In this document: positions 55,364 to 64,000 of the stretch, in pieces
Layout: every line of letters begins with the position of its first letter
How positions within the stretch are numbered: position 1 is the first letter of the stretch
From: Ligustrum vulgare
Lineage: Eukaryota > Streptophyta > Magnoliopsida > Lamiales > Oleaceae
Length of the DNA stretch: 64,000 bases
Assembly (NCBI GenBank): GCA_963555705.1
Contig: OY743181.1
Span: 30,260,513-30,324,512 of the forward strand
Direction of reading: 5' to 3'
The notes under the pieces: model-generated
Told to the model about the DNA's origin: nothing
Seen by the model: only the letters and a program-made list of their open reading frames with translations
Database searches by the model: none
Position numbers and translations under genes: made by a program

Positions 55364-56452
55364 CTATTGCTGAAATCCAGGCGGCCGCTGAACATTCTGA
55401 TTGTTAGACCATGAAAAATTAGGGTGATTCTTCCATTCTGGGTTGTAAGTTTGTGAATAAGGACCACCCTGCTGCCTGTTTCCCACAAAATTGACTTGTT
55501 CTGGATTTGATTGATTTTGTTGAAGTGGGCGGTAATTTATCGCGTGATTTTCGAAACAAAAATCACACAAAGTTGTATGAACTGAATTCACTGGCTGCAC
55601 ACCAATACTGTCTATTTTCCTTGTTAAAGCATCCAGCTTAGCATTTAATGTTGTAATCTCATTAACTGCAACAATTCCTCCAGAATTTGGTGTAGATCTA
55701 TCTGAGTACCACTGGTAACTGTTCGCAGCCATCTTCTCAAAAATCTCAGAAGCTTCTTCATATGTCATATACATTACCGATCCTCCAGCTGCTGAGTCGG
55801 CGTACTTCTTGTTTTCATTTGTCAGCTCATTGTAAAATGTTTGAACTACTATCCAATCAGCGATTCCATGCGTAGGACACTGTCTGATGAGCTCGTTGAA
55901 CCTTTCCCAAGCCTCAAAAATTGATTCCCCAGGCTGTTGACTTAATGATAAAATCTCACGCCTTAGCTTTGACATGCGGCCAGGTGGGAAAAATTTATCT
56001 ACAAATTTCTGACTCATGAATTCAAAAGTGGTGATTGTATGTAGGGGCAAAGTGTAGAACCAAGCTTTAGCTTTGTCTGCCAAAGAGAATGAAAATAACT
56101 TCAATTTCACAGCATCATCTGAAACTCCATTCATGCGCTGCATTTCACACAATTCCAAAAAAGATCGAAGATGTGCATGAGGATCTTCAGTCGGCAATCC
56201 ATGGAAAACACATGAGTTTTGGATCAGTGAGATCAAAGAGGTTTTGATCTCAAAATTGTTAGTTTGGATTGCAGGAGGTACTATGCATGTTCCAATGTTC
56301 CCCACAGGAGGAATCATGTAGTCTCGCAAAATACGCCTTCCATGATTTGGTTGCTGTCCATTCACAGCTGCTGGCAGATTTTGTTGATTTTCCTGATTAT
56401 TCTGAATTATGTCATCCGCCATGGCTAAGTCTGTTTGTTGATTCGCTTCCAA
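55364..56452 (-). CDS. Gag polyprotein of the nested gypsy element (362 aa)
   Basis: The longest intact frame in the window. The retrotransposon gag domain is at about residues 85-235: ISLIQNSCVFHGLPTEDPHAH, LRSFLELCEMQ, KLKLFSFSLADKAKAWFY, FFPPGRMSKLRREILSLSQ, then GESIFEAWERFNELIRQCP. Gag forms the particle that packages the element RNA. The C-terminal part is Asn/Gln-rich and has one CDFCFENHAINY motif in place of a full CCHC knuckle. The frame ends at TAG, but coding similarity continues further in a shifted frame. The start is the first ATG of the frame, 235 bp after the LTR. Confidence 0.85.
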   Translation of the reverse strand: MEANQQTDLAMADDIIQNNQENQQNLPAAVNGQQPNHGRRILRDYMIPPVGNIGTCIVPPAIQTNNFEIKTSLISLIQNSCVFHGLPTEDPHAHLRSFLELCEMQRMNGVSDDAVKLKLFSFSLADKAKAWFYTLPLHTITTFEFMSQKFVDKFFPPGRMSKLRREILSLSQQPGESIFEAWERFNELIRQCPTHGIADWIVVQTFYNELTNENKKYADSAAGGSVMYMTYEEASEIFEKMAANSYQWYSDRSTPNSGGIVAVNEITTLNAKLDALTRKIDSIGVQPVNSVHTTLCDFCFENHAINYRPLQQNQSNPEQVNFVGNRQQGGPYSQTYNPEWKNHPNFSWSNNQNVQRPPGFQQ

Positions 56453-56662
56453 CTATTGTCTACGCCTCTGTCGAAAGGTGCGTTCAATTTCTGTATCAAA
56501 AGGAAGCAAATCAAATGACTTAGTCCTTCTTAACATAAATTAAATAAAACAGAAATTAAAAACAAAAACTGAAAAATAATATAAAAATAAAAATAAAAAT
56601 AAGCAAAGTAAAGTTCAAAGTAAAATAAGAACTAATGGGTATCGATATTAATATAAAAACAG

Positions 56663-56680
56663 TCCCCAACAACGGCACCA
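56663..56680 (-). other. Primer-binding site, tRNA-Asp type
   Basis: The minus strand reads TGGTGCCGTTGTTGGGGA just inside the 5' LTR end at 56687. The reference for Athila/Tat-type elements is TGGCGCCGTTGCCGGGGA, complementary to tRNA-Asp. The three differences are all C to T, as expected from decay of methylated cytosines. Confidence 0.75.
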
Positions 56681-56686
56681 AAAACT

Positions 56687-58202
56687 TGTTCACTAATATC
56701 TCGCTATGCGAGATATCCCCGCAAGTGCACGGGTCGTGAGAAGTAATAAAGTGGACCTAGGAGTCTGGATTATCGTCCCACGAGGACTGCTATTAAGTAC
56801 CGAAATGTGTTAGGTCCTAACTCTATTTGAACGGGCGAATTTGTTTGAGATTGTTAACTACAACTAAAGAATTAAACTAAAGAATTAAAATTGCGAAATT
56901 GCTTTTGTTTTTAAATACGATTGTAAAATAGTTGGGAATCCCGATTTCACCTAGCCAATTATATTAACTCCAATTCAAGTTTTATTTCCTAATTATGCAT
57001 TCGATCGAATTCACTAATTTAAATTGAAATTCCTCTCTCGAGTTTAAATCAATTCTACCTAAATAAGTCAACCATGTATCTCTACAGAGGGTCCGAATAT
57101 TCCTTATCTAGATGCATAACACATAAGAATTCACACACGACCGCAATAATAACACGAGTATATCTCTATCTCTTGTTCAATTACTGGATTTATTACCACG
57201 TTCTAAATTATTAACTCACCTCTCGAATTATGGAAATAACTCAATAAATCATGAATTGGTGATCAAGCAATTCAAGCATTAAGAACAATAATAAATCAAT
57301 ACATGCAACAAAACATTAAAACAACTGAATTTGGAATTAAAATAATATAACTAGGCTACATCGTTCATCCCAACATAGAATTTAGTTACACATCATCATG
57401 AAATAACAAAAACAGTAAAAATAAACGTTCTTTGAAAAGCAATATAAAGAATGGAAAGATTGCACCAATTATCAATTCTTCAATTGTTTTCAATTCATGC
57501 CCCCCTGCGATACTTGATTCTCCAAGAATTTGATGTTGAATTCTCTATTGTGGCTCGTTCTATGGAGAGGAAAATGTCTGAATTTCGTGCCTCTTATGTT
57601 GTATATATAGGTTTTGGAGAAAACCTAGGTCAAAAATCCCAAAGCCTGTCAAAAATCGCGAGAAAAATATGATCTGCGGCCCAGTCGGACAAGCGCGCGA
57701 TCGCGCAGGGGTAATGCCGGCGATCACGTGGAAGACCCAAAAACTCTCGGGTTATAATTTACAACCATCTCGCGATTGCTTGGTGTGTAACCAGCGATCG
57801 CGACTTCATCTTTGTTCCGGCTGTGCAAGTTAGTCCCTGACTTTTAATTGCACCTTCAGTCCTCAACTTTCAATTATTGCAATTTAGTCCCCAAACTTTA
57901 TCTTCTTCTCGGTTTGACCATTCAAGCTCTTAATTCATTCAATTAGGTCCTCCAACCTCTGATTTAGTCACTTCGGCACCAAGCATGTTTCCCGGTTGTT
58001 GTCACAAACTCCTCACTTGTCCAATTTAGCTCCAATTAACATCCAATCGTGTCATTTTTCCATTAATTGCTTCATTCTTCTTCAATTGGGACATTTTCTG
58101 AAAAGTAAACAAATAAACATAAATTAAATAGAAAATATTCCCAAACGAAAATAATTAATCCTAATTTAGACATACAAATAAGCGTATAAAATACGCTTAT
58201 CA
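56687..58202 (-). repeat. 5' LTR of the nested gypsy element (1516 bp)
   Basis: On the + strand it runs from TGTTCACTAATATCTCGC to TACGCTTATCA. In element orientation the U3 part holds repeated GGGACTAAATTGC-type motifs (57830-57960), GC-rich palindromes (57794-57801 and 57697-57704), then a TATA-like CTATATATACAAC near 57602-57610. This is the complete copy; the other LTR has two deletions. Confidence 0.9.
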
Positions 58203-58207
58203 CTAAC

Positions 58208-58337
58208 CAAAATAAAAATTTATCGTCAAAACTTATTTATCTTTTTAGTCCCTCAACTTCTAAAAATTTGTTAAAGGCACCTAGGTAAAATTTGTATTAC
58301 TAACTAATAATAAACCATAAAATTTCGGGTTATTACA
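58208..58337 (-). mobile_element. Solo LTR, right part
   Basis: Continues the solo LTR from 50584 after the nested element. It resembles the end of the LTR at 2198 (ATTTATCGTCAAAAC, here against ATTTTTCGTCAAAAT there) and closes with TCGGGTTATTACA. The outer duplication CTAAC follows at 58338-58342. Confidence 0.85.
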
Positions 58338-58342
58338 CTAAC

Positions 58343-60479
58343 TCTATTTTTCAATCACATATTGTACTTAAAAAACATAAAACATAAACATGTTTGAATA
58401 AAAAATTATAAATAAAAAAATAGGAAGCAAATATTTACGAACTAACCTGAAAAATGGACTTGAAGGCAGATGAAAATGGAGCGCAATCACTCCCGTTCTC
58501 CTACTAGACCATTTGGTTCCATGCTGGAGCCAGACAATCCGATGTAGCTTACACGTGCATAAAATTATCTGAGAAAATAAGGGCCCTCTGATTTTGCTTA
58601 CACGTCAAGAAAATTTTATGGACAAAAAATGTCCTTTTTCCCATTTGACAAGACCTAACCTGCTTATCTCCATTTCCAATAAAGAAAATGTCAAATCTAC
58701 TTTTGTAAAAATTGTTAAAAAATTCAACCCACACTACATTTCACACTCCAGTGAACGTTTTTTTTTTTACGTGTTGGGCAGGAAAAATAGTCAAGCAGCG
58801 GTCAACACTTGCCCACTTTCAAATATAGTATAGATATAAATTATACTCCCACTTCTCCATTTCATAAAACCAATTAGGTTAGATTTTATTTCTCTCTAAA
58901 ACCCTAGCCTCCATATATTTTCTCTTAGTGTTTGATAGCAATTCTTTTCCATGGAAAAGAATTTCAACATTTTTCAAGTTGTATGGAAAACAAAAACCAA
59001 CAAGGCACTAGAACCAATTTTCCATGAAAAAGAGGCTCAAACATGCATTAATGTGTTGTACCAAGGAAAAGAATTCTAGAGAAAATATAGTGTATCAAAC
59101 AATTATGGTAGAAAATTTAGGTGGAAAGTTGATTTTCCATGGAAAATAATAGGATATCAAACACAACCAGTCTTGCTTCTTGTTATTTCCTTTATTTCCT
59201 TCTTGTTATTTTGTTTTTGATTGGGAGCTTTGGAAGATAAATGAAGTGAAGAAGATGAAAGAAAGTTGGAGAGCTTAAATGAAAGAATCTTTTTCTCATT
59301 TTTCTCTTTGATTTCATGAGTTTGGTGATGTATTTCTTCAACCTTTATATTTTCTTTCATGTTTATATTATGAGCTAAACTTGTTTTTTGTAAAGATGAT
59401 TGGTGTAACTTAACTTTACTTAGTTATTTTAAGTTTGTTTATTTATTTTGGGTTATTTATTTTTGTGTAGTTTAATTTATGATTATTGTCTTGCATTTCT
59501 TTATCTTAAGTAGTTAATTTCATTTACAAAATGCAAATTATTTAAGTGATATTTAAGTGAAATCATGAATCCCAACTTTTTTATCTTCCATTTTCCTCTT
59601 TGTTGTTAGAATTTAAAGTTAGCTTGTTTATGTTTGTTTTTACTAAAAAAAAAAAAGTCTAAAAACTTATTGTGTGACTTCATTGTTAAAATTTAAACCT
59701 TGTTTGATGATCTTTCTTTTCCCATAAAAAATCATACTTTTTTCTACGGTAATCAATCTCAAAACCATCCAAAAAAGTCAATCTCACAATTTTTTACTTT
59801 TCAAACCAATTTTTAACCACATGATTTCCTAAAACCATTTTTTTTCCCAAAAAGTAGGAGCATCAAACAGTATATTAACTATGGTGTAATTGAGTATACA
59901 TTCATCATGGGATCGACAAGTACTTGCGGTACACAATTTTAGCGAACAGTAAATTACTTGAACGCAATCCATGTACCTGTGGTACACAATTTTATCGAAC
60001 ATAAGCATCTCTTGGTACTTTACTCGATTGTTGTTAAAGGATATGTGTTCCTTCTTGTAAGTTACCTAATGATAAGTGCACTTTATTGTAAATCACTTAA
60101 GGATAAGTTTTCCTTATTATAAGTAACTTATGGATTGGTACTTGCTGTTCTAAGTCACCATTATAGTGAATTTGGTCTTACTCGTGACAGATAGCTTGAT
60201 AATAGAGGACGTATATCAAGTTGTTTGATTGAACCTCCTTAAAATATTGTTTGCATCCTCTAATCATTTTTACTTACTTGTATTGTACTTACTCTTTTCT
60301 ATCAATCTATATTGTGCAATACAATCTCTAGGTGTTATACTCGCTTTATTAATTAAATTTACATTTTTATAACACTTGATAGTTAAGTTACTGTACATCT
60401 CTTATAACACTAAATGTTTATACTTGTATTTATTGGTTTTAAGTTTGAGATTATTTATCGAAAAATTTTTATAAACCAA
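58343..60479. other. Intergenic AT-rich DNA with a MITE; possible 5' exon of the FAR1 gene
   Basis: A splice-donor-like TTTTTCAG|GTTAGTTC lies on the minus strand at about 58447. It is preceded by a C-richer stretch and could be the first exon of the FAR1-type gene whose acceptor is at 48699. 58928-59164 is MITE-like (GTGTTTGATA...TATCAAACAC ends and TTTTCCATGG sub-motifs). The rest, including open frames at 58549-58833 and 59157-59360, shows no known protein. Confidence 0.4.
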
Positions 60480-61860
60480 TTCATCCCTTCTTGATGTCCC
60501 CAATTACTTCTCCCAACTTTGAGAAAAATCAATTCATCGCTAGATCATTTTCGCTATCCACTATGTCAAATGCAAGATGATAAATTTTAATGTTGACATC
60601 TTGACATGTAGCAATAATCAACTTTCCTTCAAATCTAGCTTTCAGTGATACTACCTACTAGAATTAGGCATCGCATCGAATTATGAAATTCCCAAATATT
60701 CTGATCGAGAGTCATGAAGAAATACTTGAAGCTATGATCGTCATCAGCATCAATATAGGATGTTGAACCAATATTAGTTCTCGTCATGTTATGACAATAC
60801 TTTACCAATTTAGCTTAGATTTCCTCAGGTGAACCCATTAAGTTTTCTAACGCACATTCTTTAGCTGTCCTGTCCTTCTAGTAGCTCATGGTCACCCCGA
60901 AATCTTGTTGCAAATCGTTAATGATATCTCAAGATCTGTAAATCTTCCTTGGATTATGAAAATTGTACATTATCTGTCGGCCATTATCGAGCTTGTCTGT
61001 GATCATTTTGATGAATAGTATGTTCTTGTGCATACTTGAGAACTATAAAGAACTGATTTGTGTCCATCTTCGTTGCTCACAAACGCTAGCTACAATCATC
61101 GTATATACAGACAATTATGTAGGTACTCCTGTCTGATATCTTCACTTTAAACTCGAAGTTGTGCTGCAGTGTTATACTATGCACAACTTCTTGGAGATCT
61201 ATCTTGGTGTCAAATGTTTGTTGGACTTGCACATCTTCATCATCGGGAACCACAAGTGAACAATTAGATGACCTTGAACTCGGTCCAGCCCGTGAGTTTG
61301 AACTCTGCCCATGTCTGGATAATACAATCAAATCATCATTTGTAAATGAATTTTCCTCCTGATTGTCTTCAACTACCTCGTGAGCTTTATGCAATACAAT
61401 GAGATCATAGTGTATAGCAACTGTCTCTTAAATAACATCGCCATCCTTATGAGCTACCTTTATTGTGTCCCAAAAATCATTCACATTTCGATCCCCACCA
61501 TCGAATTGTTCGTGTTCACTATTGAGGTTATCCTTCATTATTAAAGTTACGCAAAGAGTAATAATATCTTTTTTTTTGTTCAGATAAATTAACCACATAA
61601 TTTCCTCTTCAGAAGTAACATTTATAGGTGGATTAGGAATTAGAAAATTCGAGCTACATAGAGAGCCCAAATCTGCAGTACAAGTCTGTATATAATGTAC
61701 CTGGTCTTATCGATATTTCATCAATGTCCCTTCCAACACTTGGTCCATTTTCATGACCACGCCCATTTTTCATCCATTTCAAATTCACAAAAACAACAGA
61801 TTGGGACGAATGATGAACTCGAATCCATATCCGCATTAAGAATAGTAAAACCAAAAGGTT
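60480..61860 (-). pseudogene. Mutator-like (MULE) transposase remnant
   Basis: Minus-strand fragments in transposase order. At 61854-61428 is an N-terminal part. At 61394-61086 lies the MuDR-type zinc region (FDTKIDLQEVVHSITLQHN, FEFKVKISDRS, a CIYDDCS Cys pair). From about 60680 to 60490 lies the catalytic-domain stretch LKARFEGKLIIATCQD, then HLAFDIVDSENDLAMN and FFSKLGEVI, which includes the conserved DSEND. Stops and frame changes separate all pieces. Terminal inverted repeats were not found. The FAR1 fragment at 48183 belongs to the same broad superfamily but is a different gene. Confidence 0.82.
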
Positions 61861-62789
61861 AAGAAAAATGACAGAAAATGTTACTTGATGGATGTTCCGG
61901 ACTAATCGTCCATATTTTTCACTCTTTGCAATTAACCATATTAAATTTTCATTTTCCTTTTTGCCAAATAGATTTATATCTGATGAATAAATTTAATTTG
62001 GTAGTTGCTTAACAAGTCAAAATAATAAACTAAAAAAAACTAATAACATGTGAATTTTTCTATCTTTTTTGCATATTAAAATTATAGATCTCTTGAATAA
62101 ATTTAACCAACAAATATATTTTATACAACGAGAAAAAAATTAAAAGTAGTGTTATAAATGTTCGTAAATCTACTTATCGATAAGAAGTGACAAATAATAT
62201 ATTGTAGTTGAGAGTTTCATAGTTTCTTCAGATTTCTTAGAGCACAAGAAGATGAAAAAATGAGAGAGCATTTATCTATGTTTGAGAAAACAGATATAGA
62301 AAGTAGAAATTGTAAGTGTGACTTATTTGATTTTGTTTCGTATGTGTTATTTTATTAAGTTAATAAATGAAGTAAGGGTATCTAAGTCTTTTTCACTTTT
62401 AGAAGGCTATTGTAGTGAATCTAGTTTAAGTTGGGATATTGTGTAGATTTGCATTTTTGATATGGACATTTTGAAAGTTCCCCATATCAAAATACAATGA
62501 AATGAATAGAGATGGCAAAAACATTCTGATTCGCTCTACCAATTTGATCCAAAAAATCTCGACCCAAGGATCGGCCCTGATCCGCCTCGTTTCAACCAAA
62601 AATAAAATAAAATTTAATAAAAAAATAAATTTTTAAAATATTTAATTTGAATTATATATAAAAAAAAATACTGTCGACGGATCAGTCCGCAGATTAGGTG
62701 GCCGATCTGCCCCGACCAATCCCAAAAATGGCTAATTCGGATTGGAAAAAAACAATTCAGGAAGGGGTATATCGGTACTCAATCCGCCC
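61861..62789. other. AT-rich intergenic DNA, nothing recognised
   Basis: Low-complexity AT-rich sequence, with a GC-richer patch at 62530-62790 containing GATCCGCC/GATCTGCC-like strings just before the gypsy LTR. No gene or mobile-element end was identified. Confidence 0.55.
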
Positions 62790-63471
62790 TGTTGACCACA
62801 AGATCCGGTTGGATCTTGAACCAACACGTCTCAGCTCCTCCCTCTTGAACATGTGTATCTCCTGCGCACTGTGACAAACAATCAGCTTGCAAAGGGGGCC
62901 GAGCTGGCTCCCATTTGCACTCCAATGCCAAAGTCAGCGGCCATGTTCAACAAATATAATTTGAGTGCGGAAAATATAAGTGCATAAAAGAGAGAAAAGG
63001 GAGTGAGAGAAATATCTTTAGTTAAGAGTATGAAATTGCTAACCTCTTTCTTGGAGGCAAGTGTGCTCTATTTATAGAATGAGTAATTCTCTTGGATTGT
63101 GACACGTGTTATGCTTTACACTTGTCTTCACCCCCAACTCTTGGAGGTGACAACATTGCTTTTTGACCGTAATCATAGCTACATTTCGTAGGGGATGGGC
63201 GTCTGTCACATCTTGGTAAAGGCAGTGTCACATCTCTGACTTGCCTTGTCCCATCCTTACATCCGAGGCGCTATCATAAACACCTCGGCAAAGCATGAAG
63301 CCCCTCTATTAGACACAAACTAGTTCGACCGGAGGGGCTCTTGTGCCTTTCCACCTCGGCCATTAGTCCAAGGGGGTTTCTAAAACTTTGATCATGGGCT
63401 GAAGTCCAGTGGACCCTCGTTGGGCCTTCACTGGTGGCCCCATGTGCCATATTTTGGGCGTGACTTCAACA
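62790..63471 (-). repeat. Solo gypsy LTR, same family as the 38708 element
   Basis: On the minus strand it runs from TGTTGAAGTCACGCCC to GTGGTCAACA. It shares with the 5' LTR at 38708 the block around CATTCTATAAATAGAGCACA, the TTTGCACTCC block and the terminal GTGGTCAACA. It lacks the LTR minisatellite. There is no primer site next to it and no clear target duplication (CGCCC against CTAGT), so it may be a truncated or recombined copy. Confidence 0.8.
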
Positions 63472-64000
63472 CTAGTCCCTCTAATCCGATGTGGTCATTC
63501 ATGGGTGGATCGAATTTTTCATCACTTCGCAGCAATAATTCTATTCAAGTTTAATCATTTGTTATACCCAATATTTTGTAATTTTTCTGCCATTCGCTCG
63601 CTGGGAATCACCATGCAACGCGGCAATTTTTACGATCGAGTGCGACATTCCTTATGAAAAGTCCGGATTCATATTATAGCCGACCTCCTACTTCGGCTTT
63701 TCTCTCTTGAGTGAAGGTTGGGGACGCACTAGCGCGCATTTTAAGCGGCGTGTTTAATGAAAAGGGGCTACTGGTATCGGTTCCCAAGGAATATAAAAGG
63801 TGATGGAAGTGGCATTTCTACCGCGCGTGGCATTCACTGTGGTAGCTGAACGGTTTTATCCCTTTCTTTGACGGATGGCGCTTTGATTAGCCCATTTCCC
63901 AAGAGGCATGGGTTACCCACATTAATCATACAGCTCAAAACCCAAGGGGTCTAGATCATTAGGATCCTTATAAATCCTCTTTCGTTTCATTATTTTTCCC
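63472..64000. other. Right edge of window, unassigned
   Basis: Moderately GC-rich sequence with CGGCC/CGCGC-rich patches near 63640 and 63740 and a TTATAAATCC string near the end. An 82-codon frame at 63409-63657 overlaps the LTR and is not supported. No gene recognised. Confidence 0.45.

Larger units (their letters stand above)
50585..58202 (-). mobile_element. Nested gypsy element, gag-pro only, CTAAC target duplication
   Basis: A 7.6-kb element inserted in the solo LTR, with CTAAC at 50580-50584 and 58203-58207. It is read on the minus strand: 5' LTR 58202-56687; primer site 56680-56663; gag 56452-55364; gag C-terminus and protease 55188-54042; about 2 kb of non-coding DNA; 3' LTR about 52007-50585. 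No reverse transcriptase, RNase H or integrase is present. The tRNA-Asp-type primer site and gag/protease sequence point to the Athila/Tat side of gypsy elements. Confidence 0.88.

Overview
The window is plant nuclear DNA, most likely from a eudicot. It is AT-rich and has two intron-rich host genes with GT-AG splice sites. Around them lie nested LTR retrotransposons, MITEs, Helitron and Mutator-type remnants, an endogenous pararetrovirus and a block of organellar DNA. No species is named: nothing seen fixes it.

Region 1 (1-18.5 kb, + strand). A decayed Helitron helicase end and one LTR of an element running off the left edge are followed by the last 16 coding exons of an acyl-CoA-binding kelch protein (ACBP4/5 type, 4449-18549, stop codon present). 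The exons for most of the N-terminal acyl-CoA-binding domain are not recognisable and should lie left of the window. The introns hold copia and chromovirus remnants, a Tourist-like MITE with TAA target duplications and a small hAT-like MITE.

Region 2 (19-36.5 kb, - strand). Convergent with ACBP4, about 0.5 kb stop to stop, is a PsbP-domain thylakoid-lumen protein of three exons (36495-36159, 36082-35872, 19365-19053; 286 codons without the stop). Its second intron is 16.5 kb. It contains a pararetrovirus copy on the - strand (19735-about 22375), then one on the + strand (about 22376-35303). A block of about 6.7 kb of mitochondrial-type DNA (26148-32893) splits the + copy inside the RNase H region. 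The outer viral arms form an inverted repeat of more than 2 kb per arm, and each carries a 35S-like promoter.

Region 3 (36.5-49 kb). The PsbP gene's upstream side has a long CT/GA tract. Then come a gypsy element with a 5-bp AGTAG duplication, a 1-kb minisatellite and a chimeric 3' end; two inverted LTR-like segments; and a broken FAR1-domain gene.

Region 4 (49-64 kb). A solo LTR with CTAAC duplications is interrupted by a gag-pro-only gypsy element, itself flanked by CTAAC. Beyond are a Mutator-like transposase remnant and another gypsy LTR. A GC-rich palindrome, GCGATCGC, recurs in several unrelated LTR elements from 42.8 to 57.8 kb.

Only the ACBP4-like and PsbP-domain genes look intact. 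All else is mobile, viral, organelle-derived or broken. All calls come from reading the sequence; no database search was run.
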